Shown: one piece after another, positions 28,872 through 37,513 of the stretch | Numbering within the stretch: the first letter of the stretch is position 1 | Layout: each line of letters starts with the position of its first letter | Virus record (IMG/VR): IMGVR_UViG_3300033233_000017 | Coordinates: 1 to 64,000 of that record | Length of the DNA: 64,000 bases | DNA from: a virus | Direction: 5' to 3' (one strand) | The notes under the pieces: model-generated | Databases searched by the model: none | What the model was told of the DNA's origin: nothing | What the model saw: only the letters and a program-made list of their open reading frames with translations | Position numbers and translations under genes: made by a program

Positions 28872-28955
28872 ATGATCGACTTACTAGCCTTCGGTGCTTT
28901 TGCCGTCGTAACCATCTGCGCTTGGATCGCTTTTTTACCAAAGAGGAGCCGATGA
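28872..28955 (+). CDS. 27-aa membrane micro-protein
   Basis: Begins one base after the helicase stop and overlaps the next ATG (ATGA). A single hydrophobic helix (LLAFGAFAVVTICAWIAFL) with a basic end (PKRSR). Probably inserted in the membrane; function unknown. Confidence 0.45.
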   Translation: MIDLLAFGAFAVVTICAWIAFLPKRSR

Positions 28956-29335
28956 TACATTGCTTGACCGTCCGGCAACCGGGGGCGTGGCTGTTGATCC
29001 ACGGCACCAAGGACATCGAGAACCGGGACTGGGCCACTAGTTACCGGGGAGAACTTTGGATTCACGCGTCCAAGGGGATGACTAGGAGCGAATACGAAGA
29101 TGCCCGAGCATTTGTGGCACGGTTTGATCCGGCGCTGGCGGAAGCAATTCCGCAACCAGTGGATTTAGTGCGAGGAGCCATCATCAGGAAGATGATCCTG
29201 CGCGTTATTGTTACCGAAAGCGGCTCACCGTGGTTTCAAGGGATCGCTTGGCCTATGGGACTGCGATTTAGTATTACCAGGAGAGTAGGATGGCTGAGAC
29301 AATCAAGACTATCACGGAATTTCATCCGAATTTGA
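28952..29335 (+). CDS. ASCH-domain protein with degenerate C-terminus
   Basis: The first 100 residues match the ASCH fold well: MIHCLTVRQPGAWLLIHGTK, DIENRDWATSYRGELWIHAS and VRGAIIRKMILRVIV. ASCH domains bind or cut RNA and modified nucleotides. After SPWFQG the expected last strand is missing, and the frame runs 46 bases into the next gene. In the +1 frame a stop falls right before the next ATG, which hints at a frameshift near 29240. Confidence 0.7.
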   Translation: MIHCLTVRQPGAWLLIHGTKDIENRDWATSYRGELWIHASKGMTRSEYEDARAFVARFDPALAEAIPQPVDLVRGAIIRKMILRVIVTESGSPWFQGIAWPMGLRFSITRRVGWLRQSRLSRNFIRI

Positions 29336-29754
29336 ACATCCAGTTCGAATACGTACCCGCAGACGATCTGCGCAAACTCTTCCCGCAGGAACTCCCTCCT
29401 AATTGGAGGTGCGAGGGATGGGGATACGATGGAGTCGCATACGCCTACGAGCCGCAGTGGGGACGTCGGTTGAAAGTGCTGATCTCCTCCGCCCGTCAAT
29501 TGGACAGTCGCATGTGGCTGCACCTATCCCTCTCGAAGTGGTCTCCGAGTGGATCGACACAGGTGCTTCCCTCCTGGGAAGATGTCATGCAGGTCAAGGA
29601 GATCTTCCTCGGGCCGCTGCGGGAAGCCTACATCGTGCTTCCGAAGCGCGCCAACCATGTCAACCTCGGGGAAGTGCATCATATCTGGTGCCCACTCTAC
29701 GACGACGGGCCTTCCCCACTTCCAGATTTCACGCGGGGGATGGGAGTTATATGA
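29290..29754 (+). CDS. DUF7694-like phage protein
   Basis: 154 aa. The order RMWLHLSLSK, LPSWEDVMQVKEIFLG, YIVLPKRANHVNLGEVHHIW and PLPDFTRG is characteristic of the DUF7694 family found in many phages and prophages. Function unknown. Overlaps the following broken gene by four bases. Confidence 0.7.
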   Translation: MAETIKTITEFHPNLNIQFEYVPADDLRKLFPQELPPNWRCEGWGYDGVAYAYEPQWGRRLKVLISSARQLDSRMWLHLSLSKWSPSGSTQVLPSWEDVMQVKEIFLGPLREAYIVLPKRANHVNLGEVHHIWCPLYDDGPSPLPDFTRGMGVI

Positions 29755-30127
29755 GTAAACTCAGTTCAAGAGCCTACGAATCTACAACGCCCACGCCTTC
29801 GCTGGAAAGGGGAACGTATGCATAGAATACTCCCCGGCAGACAATGGGCGCGGAGTACATGGTGCGCACTTTACCATCTTTCGGATAGGGCATCAAACAG
29901 ATCCAACTGCGCCTTGGTACGCCCATGGCAACAAGGAATTTGGCGTATATGGCAGGACGGCCAAAGCAGGAACGCTTGAACAGGCCAAAGCCTGGGCCGG
30001 CGAGAAGTATGGAATTGAATCCTGGGCGCGGACGCCGTATGGAACCTGGATGGATTCCAAGTTTGTGAAGCGCCGGATCGCAGAACTAAAGGTCAAGTCC
30101 TCTATTCTGGAGACATTTAGCAAATAA
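29751..30127 (+). pseudogene. Phage gene with single-base frameshift
   Basis: The ATG gives MSKLSSRAYES and stops at 29825. In another frame a well-formed protein begins at once (SLRIYNAHAFAGKGNV, then VHGAHFTIFRIGHQTDPTAP and EQAKAWAGEKYGIESWAR) and ends at 30127, but it has no start codon and a stop just upstream. Joining the two near 29765 with one base fewer restores a complete gene of about 125 aa. Either a real inactivating mutation, a programmed shift without an obvious slippery site, or a sequence error. Confidence 0.65.
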
Positions 30128-30132
30128 GTCAC

Positions 30133-30146
30133 GTACGCGCGCATAT
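30133..30146. repeat. 14-bp dispersed palindrome, copy 7
   Basis: GTACGCGCGCATAT, identical to copy 6 and likewise placed right after a stop codon. Confidence 0.7.
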
Positions 30147-30186
30147 GTCTTGCGCTCCCGAGTAACATCGAAGTAGGAGGATATGT

Positions 30187-30555
30187 ATGTCAGAGAACCA
30201 GGATCTAAAAAGCGGAATTCTGTCCGACGAAGAGGTGCAGCGCATTCATCAAAAGCATCACTACAGCCCGAAGTCATCCGACCCTGATCCTCCCGTGTTC
30301 GCCTGCCTGCGGGTGCGCCGCTCCGTCATGGACAAGTACCGGGCCTTCGCCAAAACTGCCAATATCACCACTTCGGAGTTGCTGCGCCGAGCCATTGGGG
30401 TGATCGTACGAATGGACAATCCCCGGATGACGAACATAAACCGGGAAGTCTACACCAAGGGCTACATGGACGCGCTGGAGGACCTGAAGATAAAAGCGGA
30501 CGGAATGGTCCCAGAGCACCTGCGTAAACGCCACCGCGAAGACCCTACCGGTTGA
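30187..30555 (+). CDS. Putative ribbon-helix-helix-type protein
   Basis: 122 aa. AGGAGG before the ATG. The middle (ACLRVRRSVMDKYRAFAKTA, NITTSELLRRAIGVIVR) fits a strand-helix-helix DNA-binding fold of the MetJ/Arc type. The N-terminal 40 residues are polar. It could regulate neighbouring operons. Followed by a clear hairpin terminator. Confidence 0.55.
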   Translation: MSENQDLKSGILSDEEVQRIHQKHHYSPKSSDPDPPVFACLRVRRSVMDKYRAFAKTANITTSELLRRAIGVIVRMDNPRMTNINREVYTKGYMDALEDLKIKADGMVPEHLRKRHREDPTG

Positions 30556-30561
30556 GACCTG

Positions 30562-30588
30562 GGCGGACCCGGAATCCATGGGTCCGCC
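30562..30588 (+). terminator. Hairpin terminator after the recombination operon
   Basis: Nine-base stem GGCGGACCC/GGGTCCGCC with a nine-base loop directly after the stop codon; the following bases are pyrimidine-rich, without a strong T-run. Confidence 0.6.
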
Positions 30589-30891
30589 TCCACTCCCCCT
30601 GCTTTAGCCTGCTCTGTTTCCTCCGTCCTAAAACATCCGGCACGCACACACATCCCCCGCAGTTGTGGTAATAGAAGCCCACTATTATTAAATTTCAGTC
30701 ATTCTTGCGCAATAGGGTTCCAATATCCGAAATAAGGGCGTATAAGTGTATACAAAGGTATCTAGAACCAGGGCTTGCGGAGTCGATTTCCATATTCCGC
30801 CACTCCGCAAGCTGCATTCCTGACGGTGAAAATTGGCTCCCTTGTAGAGAATAGGGTGGAATCACAGCGAAGGCAAAGATAGAGGCGAAAT
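30589..30891 (+). other. Intergenic leader with an 11-bp hairpin
   Basis: No gene seen. An eleven-base perfect stem GCTTGCGGAGT/ACTCCGCAAGC (30773-30812) has an 18-base loop. GTATAAGTGTATAC at 30740-30753 is a small palindrome next to possible -10 sequences. It could be a structured 5' leader or small RNA ahead of the replication operon. Confidence 0.45.
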
Positions 30892-31209
30892 ATGGGAACA
30901 CAGACACTAATGTCGCGGCGTGGGGCAAAGCAGCGACGATTTCATCACACCCCTCACGTTTCACGAGAGGAAGCGGCCCGTATCCTTTCCATGAAGGCCC
31001 CGCAGTTGATTGACTTCACGGGGATATTGAACACAAAGGTCTGTGCGTTCTGTGGCTGCGAGTCGGTCGGCCTACACAGGCACCACCATCCCATACCTAA
31101 AATACAGGGCGGAAGGAAAACTGTACGGATCTGCGCCAACTGCCATGCCGAGTTCCACTGGAGCACTACCGCTGTTGACTGGGACAAGGTGGTCGAGGGA
31201 TTGGTTTGA
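30892..31209 (+). CDS. HNH-type zinc-finger nuclease
   Basis: 105 aa. CAFCG near residue 44, then GLHRHHHPIPKIQGG and RICANCHAEFHW form an HNH/beta-beta-alpha metal core with paired CxxC knuckles. Free-standing phage HNH proteins act in DNA packaging or as homing nucleases. GAGG precedes the ATG; the stop overlaps the next ATG. Confidence 0.75.
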   Translation: MGTQTLMSRRGAKQRRFHHTPHVSREEAARILSMKAPQLIDFTGILNTKVCAFCGCESVGLHRHHHPIPKIQGGRKTVRICANCHAEFHWSTTAVDWDKVVEGLV

Positions 31210-31565
31210 TGACTTCAACCACGTTCAATCCATTCGAACATGACTGGGTAGTAATCCCGTGGCAGGTGGCTCGCTACCGTGGGATCTCCGCACAGGCTAA
31301 GGTTATCTACGGTCGGCTCAGCCGATACGTGGACGAGAAAGGCTTCGCCTACCCGAACGTAACTGAACTTGGAGAAGAGGTTGGTCTCGGGGAACGGCAG
31401 ACAAGGACTCACCTTCAGGAGTTGGAGAAGGAAGGGTTTATATCTGTCCAGCGCCGCTTCAGGGCATCCAACCTTTACGTCTTCCTGCACCACCCATGTT
31501 TCGATGGGGAAATTGGTTTTCCCCGCGTGACCCCTCCTTTAGCGAAAGCAGGAGGCGCGGAATGA
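31209..31565 (+). CDS. Winged-helix replication-initiator-like protein
   Basis: 118 aa. FNPFEHDWVVIPWQVARYRG, GRLSRYVDEKGFAYPNVTEL and RQTRTHLQELEKEGFISVQR make a winged helix-turn-helix of the type at the N-terminus of phage replication initiators. It is a short paralogue of the N-terminal domain of the next protein (see 31562-33217), with a four-base gene overlap. Confidence 0.75.
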   Translation: MTSTTFNPFEHDWVVIPWQVARYRGISAQAKVIYGRLSRYVDEKGFAYPNVTELGEEVGLGERQTRTHLQELEKEGFISVQRRFRASNLYVFLHHPCFDGEIGFPRVTPPLAKAGGAE

Positions 31566-33217
31566 GCGGAGAGATCTTTAACCCATTCACGAAGGGGTGG
31601 TGCCTACACCTGCCGCCAGAGGTGGCGAGTTATCCGGGGCTCTCGTGGCCGTGCAAAGGCGTCTATATGCGGCTCGGTCGGTATGCGGGCCGTAAAGGAC
31701 TGGCATATCCGAAGATTGCAACCCTATCCAGAGAGGTCGGACTTTGCATCCGACAGACGCGAGCCCACTTAAAGGATCTCGAAGTCGATGGCTTTATCCG
31801 TAGCCGACGACGTTTTGGGACTTCTAATGTCTATGAGTTTCTAGAGCATCCATGTTTCTCCAAGCAAATCCCCACTTCTGCGGATACCCGCAAAGATGAA
31901 GAGATTTGCAGTTGTGCGGAAACCTGCATGACTGAGAAAACCGAGGAAATCTCCAGTCATGCAGGAACCTTCCACTATGGAAGAAACCTGCCGCATGATG
32001 ATGCAGATTCCTGCCGCGTTAGAAAGGATCTTCTTAAAGAAAACCTAAAACATACTGTCTCTGAGACTGAAATTCCTCAAACCCAACCCACCACTACCGA
32101 GCAGGCTGCTGAGAGTGAGCCTTGCAATGCGTCCCCAGGGATTAACGTTCCTTCATGTGATTCGTATGACGACTTCTTAATGGGGCTGAAGTTGGCTTAC
32201 CGGAATTGCCGTGGGGCGAAGTTGGACAATCTCAAGGCGAAGGCGAACGCGCACGCCGAACAGCAGTTGGCGGAAGCCTACGAAGCCTACGAGGAGCACA
32301 GCGGGGCGCTACTGGCGGCTGTGGAATTGTACCTCTCCGAGAGCAGCGAGTTCCTGCGGTCGAAGGGATGGCCGATCAAGGTCTTTCTGTCCCAGAAGCA
32401 GAAGTACCTCGACCGGGTGGAGGATTCCAACCCGCGACCTGCGATTAAAACCCCTCCGGCTCCGCGCCCGGTCACCCCAGTGCAACGAACGCCCCCTCCC
32501 CTGGCGCTCCCCACCCCTGAAACGGTCCTGGAGGCTAAAACGGCCCAACGGACCGGATTACCTGAACTGGCGGAAGCCTGGAATAAGCGGGTTCCGCACG
32601 CGACCAAGGTGTCCAGTTGGCTGCGGGAGTGGGACGCGCTGACGCGCGAGCCCCTGATCGCGGAGAATTTGGACGAGTTGTTGTCGAAATGTGACGCTCT
32701 GGCGGTCCAGCGGGAGAACCCCGAGAGTCGGTTCACCACGGCGATCTCCTTCCCCTGGTTCTCAAAACAATGGGAGAAACTCCTAAATGGGGTGTATGAC
32801 TGGGCACTGCCGGATGATTTCGTGGTAGGACCGCCGCCTGCCGACCCCGTTCCGGAGGTCGATCACTCCGAGCCATACAAGGGCCATCCCGACTACGACC
32901 TGATCGTCTCGAATAAACTCTGGGAGCGCCCAGAGGTGCTCGATGACGCCGGGAAAATGCGCATGTACCGGATCGCGCAGCGCCGCGATGCGCTGCTGCG
33001 GTTCTTCACGCTAACCCAGAACTACCAGGACTACATCGAGCAGGAGAAGCAATTCCGGGCCAGTTGGCCTAAGTGCATGAAACCTGGGACTTTCGACGTA
33101 GTGAATGAGCACTACGATGAGCAGGCGGAAGCGCTACTGGACACCTGGGAAGCGTGGCTCAATGATCTCAAGGCGAAGTACCGGGCAGAACAGACACAAA
33201 AAGGGGGCATCGCATGA
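31562..33217 (+). CDS. Winged-helix replication protein, probable initiator or loader
   Basis: 551 aa. Residues 1-105 are a winged helix closely parallel to the preceding 118-aa protein (same FNPF start, RQTRAHLKDLEVDGFI, NVYEFLEHPCF). The middle is polar and Thr/Pro-rich; the last 350 residues are helical with no recognised motif. Just ahead of a primase and a DnaB-type helicase gene, it is the likely origin-binding or helicase-loading protein. A polar linker carries several Cys and His. Confidence 0.7.
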   Translation: MSGEIFNPFTKGWCLHLPPEVASYPGLSWPCKGVYMRLGRYAGRKGLAYPKIATLSREVGLCIRQTRAHLKDLEVDGFIRSRRRFGTSNVYEFLEHPCFSKQIPTSADTRKDEEICSCAETCMTEKTEEISSHAGTFHYGRNLPHDDADSCRVRKDLLKENLKHTVSETEIPQTQPTTTEQAAESEPCNASPGINVPSCDSYDDFLMGLKLAYRNCRGAKLDNLKAKANAHAEQQLAEAYEAYEEHSGALLAAVELYLSESSEFLRSKGWPIKVFLSQKQKYLDRVEDSNPRPAIKTPPAPRPVTPVQRTPPPLALPTPETVLEAKTAQRTGLPELAEAWNKRVPHATKVSSWLREWDALTREPLIAENLDELLSKCDALAVQRENPESRFTTAISFPWFSKQWEKLLNGVYDWALPDDFVVGPPPADPVPEVDHSEPYKGHPDYDLIVSNKLWERPEVLDDAGKMRMYRIAQRRDALLRFFTLTQNYQDYIEQEKQFRASWPKCMKPGTFDVVNEHYDEQAEALLDTWEAWLNDLKAKYRAEQTQKGGIA

Positions 33218-34107
33218 CCTCCGCCACCCCCTTCCGCGACATCTCCGACCGGGTGAGCTTTGCGACATTACTCGCTTCGCTCGGCTGCGACCCCTTGCGG
33301 CAGGGACGATCCGCCTGCCCAGTCTGCAACGTCACCCGGAACAAGTCGGCGTTCTCTGTCCACGAGCGCAAGGGCGTATGGCAGTGTTTCGCTTCAAACC
33401 ACGGCGGGACCAAGTTGGATCTCGTGATGGGGCTCCAGAACTGCTCCAAGCGTGAGGCGGCGGAGTACATTGCCGACCTCGCCGGCGTGGACCTGAAGCA
33501 CCAGAGTAAAGAGGAATGGCTCCGGCGCAAGCGGTTACTGGAGCAGAGCCGCCACGAGGCAGAGGCGTTCAGAGGGTGGGTACAGAAGATGCACAACGCG
33601 TACGAGGGCATCTTCTGGGCGCTCACCGACGCCCACGTGAAGGTCTGCCGCTGGCTGTGCAACCATCCGCAACCCGGCGCGGACGTTTACCAATGGGCAC
33701 TCCGCTTCGACCGGGCCTATGAACTCGACTCCCTGATCTCCATCGCGCACGGGCAATTGGAGGCGTTCACCTCCACCTCCCGCGCCAAGTTGTTTGCCTT
33801 GTTCCGTACGCGCGCATACTGGAACAAGCCCTCTTCCGCCTACTGGTTACCCGCCTGGACCGGGCCAATGATTTCCCGGTATGTGACTCGGAAGGCCGAC
33901 CAGCGCAATCAACAAGACTGGGATCTCGCGTTCCTGTCCCTACTGGAAGCGGGGGTGACTCCCCGTGAATTTCTTACTGCTCTTAATCTTTTTGATGTTG
34001 ACGCCGACCGCACATGCCCTCATCCGAAGACATCTCAGAGTACGCCCAAACCGTCACCGACGTCGTTGAGACCTATGGAGATGGATCGTATGCCAGTCAG
34101 AACGTAG
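33214..34107 (+). CDS. Primase zinc-binding (CHC2-type) protein
   Basis: 297 aa. CPVCNVTRNKSAFSVHERKG plus VWQCFASNHGGTKLDLVMGL is the DnaG-type zinc-binding domain (C35, C38, C58, H63) that reads priming sites. The catalytic TOPRIM domain of DnaG is not visible; the rest is helical. It may be a reduced primase subunit or may work with the helicase. It overlaps the helicase gene by 94 bases and contains a palindrome copy read as RTRAYW. Confidence 0.75.
   Translation: MTSATPFRDISDRVSFATLLASLGCDPLRQGRSACPVCNVTRNKSAFSVHERKGVWQCFASNHGGTKLDLVMGLQNCSKREAAEYIADLAGVDLKHQSKEEWLRRKRLLEQSRHEAEAFRGWVQKMHNAYEGIFWALTDAHVKVCRWLCNHPQPGADVYQWALRFDRAYELDSLISIAHGQLEAFTSTSRAKLFALFRTRAYWNKPSSAYWLPAWTGPMISRYVTRKADQRNQQDWDLAFLSLLEAGVTPREFLTALNLFDVDADRTCPHPKTSQSTPKPSPTSLRPMEMDRMPVRT
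33806..33819. repeat. 14-bp dispersed palindrome, copy 8
   Basis: GTACGCGCGCATAC inside the primase-like gene. Confidence 0.75.
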
Positions 34108-35417
34108 CTCTCGAAAAGTTGCTGCTTGGAGCGGCCTGCTCGGACCCCGAGGCGTTCCCGTCTATGCGCGGGGTGCTACGCGGGGAAGACTTTACCGATC
34201 AGCGGCATCGGGCGCTATACGGAGTACTGGCGGAGGTTCTCGATAACGGTCTCACCATCGAGCGCAACTCTGTCATCCAAGTACTTCAGCGCCAGAACTC
34301 TCTGCCGCGCATCGGTGGACCGGGATATCTGGACGCGCTAATCGGGGCGGCAAGCGCCAACCCTGTCGATGTGGACAACTCGGTCCGCATTCTGCACGCC
34401 TGCACCACCAGCCGTAAACTGATGGCGCTGGCGCAGCGCATTCAGGCGCAGTCCGCTTCCGGCCAACCGGTGCAGCAGATCATCACAGAGACCGACGATT
34501 ACCTGCACCGCATCGAAGCCGACGCCGACACGGAGCAAGACGGATCGCTCACGATGATGGAGACGATTCGATCCCTGCCGAGCGGACTCGATGAGTTCAT
34601 CAACCCCTACATCAACAACCCAGGTATTAAGACTCCGTGGCCAAAACTGAACGAATTGGTCCACGCGCTCCACGCAGGAGAAGTCGTTATCGTAGCTGCG
34701 CGACCGAGCCAAGGGAAGTCTCTAGTGGCCGGACAGATCGGCGCGTATGCGGCACGTAACGGGCACCAGACGCTATTCTTCTCGCATGAAATGAGCACGG
34801 AGTCTATCTACCGCCGCATCGTGATCGCAGAATTAGGGCTGCTGGCAAAAGAAGTCCGCAGGGGATTTGTCTCCAATCTCGATGTCCTACGCATTGGACG
34901 ACTCGTGACGGAGTGGGCCAGGAGGCCGGAACTGCGGATCAACTCTTCGCGGGGGCTCACGTTACCGGATCTTTCCGCCGTGGCACGGCGGCATCGCAAA
35001 AAGTACGGTCTGAAACTCGTGATCGTCGATTTTCTACAACTGATGCGCTCCGTGAAGCCGATGCACGACAAGAACACGATGTTCGGGGAAATCGCCATTG
35101 GGATGAAGCAACTCGCCAAAGAATTAGGAATCTGCGTATTACTGATCTCGCAGTTGAGCCGCGCGGCGGAGACGCGCGTGGATAAGCGTCCGCAGTTGAG
35201 TGACCTGTATATGTCCGGCTACATCGAGCAGGTGGGTGATGTAATTGTGTTCGTGCATCGACCGGGGATGTACCAGAAGCAGGGCGAACCGCCCAACCCG
35301 GACGGGCTGTTGCTCGTCGCCAAGCAGCGCGAAGGAGAGATCGGGGAAGTGCGATTGAGGTTCAATGGCGCGATGCTGCGCTTTGAGAATTATGATGGGG
35401 AGCCATTGGGAGAGTGA
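34014..35417 (+). CDS. DnaB-type replicative helicase
   Basis: 467 aa. Walker A ARPSQGKS (229-236), Walker B VIVDFLQLM with D339, then LLISQLSR and QLSDLYMSGYIEQVGDVIVF with the arginine-finger region FVHR, the full RecA-type DnaB core. The N-terminal helical domain (residues about 25-130) is also present. It should unwind the phage origin as a hexamer. Its start lies inside the primase gene and lacks a good ribosome-binding site, so coupling is likely. A strong terminator follows. Confidence 0.93.
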   Translation: MPSSEDISEYAQTVTDVVETYGDGSYASQNVALEKLLLGAACSDPEAFPSMRGVLRGEDFTDQRHRALYGVLAEVLDNGLTIERNSVIQVLQRQNSLPRIGGPGYLDALIGAASANPVDVDNSVRILHACTTSRKLMALAQRIQAQSASGQPVQQIITETDDYLHRIEADADTEQDGSLTMMETIRSLPSGLDEFINPYINNPGIKTPWPKLNELVHALHAGEVVIVAARPSQGKSLVAGQIGAYAARNGHQTLFFSHEMSTESIYRRIVIAELGLLAKEVRRGFVSNLDVLRIGRLVTEWARRPELRINSSRGLTLPDLSAVARRHRKKYGLKLVIVDFLQLMRSVKPMHDKNTMFGEIAIGMKQLAKELGICVLLISQLSRAAETRVDKRPQLSDLYMSGYIEQVGDVIVFVHRPGMYQKQGEPPNPDGLLLVAKQREGEIGEVRLRFNGAMLRFENYDGEPLGE

Positions 35418-35420
35418 GGC

Positions 35421-35454
35421 AAGGCCCGCCCCGGACGAGTGAGGCGGGCCTTTT
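35421..35454 (+). terminator. Intrinsic terminator of the replication operon
   Basis: Ten-base stem AAGGCCCGCC/GGCGGGCCTT with a 12-base loop and TTTT. The best Rho-independent terminator in the window. Confidence 0.9.
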
Positions 35455-35521
35455 CAGGAGCACACAGAAGCATCACACGTCACAGACGCTTACAGTTTAC
35501 GTCGGGAACGGAGAAGAAGCA

Positions 35522-36082
35522 ATGGCTGAAACGGAAACAGAAACGTATTCGCCGGAATTTGAAACCGCCATAGAAGTCACGATCTCACGCGAAGGCGGGT
35601 TCGCCTTCGTCAGGCGCACAGGGGAAGTCGTCAAATACGGAATCACCCTCAGACTGTTGCGAAGTCTGGGTATCGACGCGGACATCAACTACGTCCGTCA
35701 TCTAACCATTCCGCAGGCCAAGGCTATCTACTGGGAGCACTTCTGGCAGGCCGCGCACGTGTCGCTGATCCATGACCCGCTGGTGCGGGGTCTGATGTTC
35801 GACCAGTGCGTCATCAACGGCATTGGGACTCCGATCCGTTGCCTGCAAGACACGCTATACGATCTGGGCTACTCCCCCACTGTGGACGGAATTCTGGGTC
35901 CAAAGACGGCGGCGATGGTCAATGCCGAGTGCTCAAACGACGAAGACCGCGAGTTGCTGCTGGCTGAGTTCCGGCACCACATGGGAGCCCACTACAACAA
36001 ATTGGGCGAAGACCCCAAGCACGCGCCCGATGTGGAAGCCTGGATCGCCCGTCTGACGCTGCCGTTCGAAAAGATCCAGTAA
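35522..36082 (+). CDS. Endolysin, GH108 muramidase with peptidoglycan-binding domain
   Basis: 186 aa. ISREGGFAFV with the catalytic Glu (E24), then YGITLRLL, IYWEHFWQAAH and MFDQCVINGIG match glycoside hydrolase family 108; the C-terminal half (LQDTLYDLGYSPTVDGILGP) is the PG_binding_3 domain. It cuts the glycan strands of peptidoglycan at lysis. GGAGAAG precedes the ATG. No signal peptide, so a holin is needed; none is obvious next to it. Confidence 0.88.
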   Translation: MAETETETYSPEFETAIEVTISREGGFAFVRRTGEVVKYGITLRLLRSLGIDADINYVRHLTIPQAKAIYWEHFWQAAHVSLIHDPLVRGLMFDQCVINGIGTPIRCLQDTLYDLGYSPTVDGILGPKTAAMVNAECSNDEDRELLLAEFRHHMGAHYNKLGEDPKHAPDVEAWIARLTLPFEKIQ

Positions 36083-36093
36083 GGAGAACCATC

Positions 36094-36900
36094 ATGTCTA
36101 CCAATACTCTCGCACTTGCCACGACCAGCGACGTGCTGCTGGCTGACATCCTGGACGATTCCGAGCGGCAACTATTGAGCGCCTTGCTCTCGCAGTCCGC
36201 CGCCATCGACTTGGTGATCCCTCTCGACATCAACCTGGACGAGTTATGGAAGGCCCTGACTGTCTGCGTGAAGACCATGAAGCGCCTGCGGGAATCCGAA
36301 GCCCGCTTGAAGCCCCTGGTTGGCAGAATCCTTATGGTCATCGAAGACCATCCCGACCTCTATAAAGACAAGGGCTACCGCACCTTCGATGACTTCATGA
36401 CTCGCTGCATCCCGGAGCAACTGGGAATCGCGCGAGGGGAAGCTTATCACGCCAAGCGCATCGCCAGCCGCTTCTCCACCTCGCTCTCTCCGGATCTGGC
36501 GGCGCGGCTCGGATTCCAGAAGTTGGCGCGGATTGCCCGCGTGACCGGGGACGACGACCCCAAGCGCGACCAGTGGATCGACTACGCCACTAGCCACACG
36601 CTCCGAGAAGTCCAGGTCGCCGTCATGCAGAAATCGGGACTAGAAGAAACCGACTTCCAATACAAACCGCTGCTGCTCGACAAGCTCACACGAACGCAGT
36701 ACGACCGGATCACGGGGTTCCTGTCCGACGCGAGGATGCAGGCGTACTGCGGGACGGATGAGTGGGGAGCGATCCTGTGCCGCTGCATTGAAGAGTGCGA
36801 GTTGGAATGGCTGGCACAGGCGAACGCCGGGAACATCGTGGATCTTCCGGTATCGGACGAGGTGGAATTCATAGAAACACCACAGGAGGCGCGGGCGTGA
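36094..36900 (+). CDS. Helical phage protein, 268 aa
   Basis: AAGGAG precedes the ATG. Long helices with a DUF-like segment (YKDKGYRTFDDFMTRCIPEQ, LGIARGEAYHAKRIASRF) that suggests a ParB- or transcriptional-regulator-like helical repeat, as in many phage DNA-binding accessory proteins. No decisive motif. Stop overlaps the next GTG. Confidence 0.55.
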   Translation: MSTNTLALATTSDVLLADILDDSERQLLSALLSQSAAIDLVIPLDINLDELWKALTVCVKTMKRLRESEARLKPLVGRILMVIEDHPDLYKDKGYRTFDDFMTRCIPEQLGIARGEAYHAKRIASRFSTSLSPDLAARLGFQKLARIARVTGDDDPKRDQWIDYATSHTLREVQVAVMQKSGLEETDFQYKPLLLDKLTRTQYDRITGFLSDARMQAYCGTDEWGAILCRCIEECELEWLAQANAGNIVDLPVSDEVEFIETPQEARA

Positions 36901-37148
36901 GCGAGGACGTTCCCTTCAAGCCCCGGATCTACATCGAAGTCCGACTAGGTAAAGACTGGTGTGGCCGCTCCAATAACCTGTGGCGCGGGAGGTCCCCCTT
37001 GCCGGACCTGTACCGCAGCAAACCAGGGGACTTCTACCTCGGGGCTGTGTGTTTGTTCTCGGTCGAGGAAACGTTGCGGTCCTACCGGAAGAAGATCGAG
37101 AGAGCTTATCGCCACGCGCAGAAAGCGCAGAGGAAGGACCAATCGTGA
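36897..37148 (+). CDS. Small hypothetical protein, 83 aa
   Basis: Starts with GTG overlapping the previous stop. An N-terminal strand pair (RIYIEVRLGKDWCGRSNNLW) and a basic C-terminal helix (RSYRKKIERAYRHAQKAQRK). Function unknown. Confidence 0.5.
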   Translation: MSEDVPFKPRIYIEVRLGKDWCGRSNNLWRGRSPLPDLYRSKPGDFYLGAVCLFSVEETLRSYRKKIERAYRHAQKAQRKDQS

Positions 37149-37513
37149 CAGTCCGAGATCTGGAGTCCATCACTGAGAAGGAATTCCGCGTCCTGGGCAA
37201 CAATCCGGACGGGCTGATCGTCGGACTGTTCCTCGCGGACGGCACGGAGGTTGGTCGCGCCGTAAAGAGAGACCTGAACGCGGGCCTGGAAGCCTTACTG
37301 GAGTCACATTGGAGATGGCTCTGCCGATTGATTGATAAACGCGCCGGGTATCGCTGCGAAGGCTGCGGGGAGATCGTTCCGCTCCAGCATCATCATCGGG
37401 AGTTCCGCTCACATGGGCGCAAGGACACCCTGGAGAACATTCTAGCGGAGTGCTTTCGGTGCCACGCCCGATACCATTCTCGGGAACGCAAGGAAAGGAG
37501 AGCGCACGCATGA
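37145..37513 (+). CDS. HNH endonuclease
   Basis: 122 aa from a GTG overlapping the upstream stop. The C-terminal half RCEGCGEIVPLQHHHREFRS, HGRKDTLENILAECFRCHAR YHSRE holds two CxxC knuckles and the His-rich HNH core. Likely cuts or nicks DNA; it is the second HNH protein in the window. Confidence 0.78.
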   Translation: MTVRDLESITEKEFRVLGNNPDGLIVGLFLADGTEVGRAVKRDLNAGLEALLESHWRWLCRLIDKRAGYRCEGCGEIVPLQHHHREFRSHGRKDTLENILAECFRCHARYHSRERKERRAHA

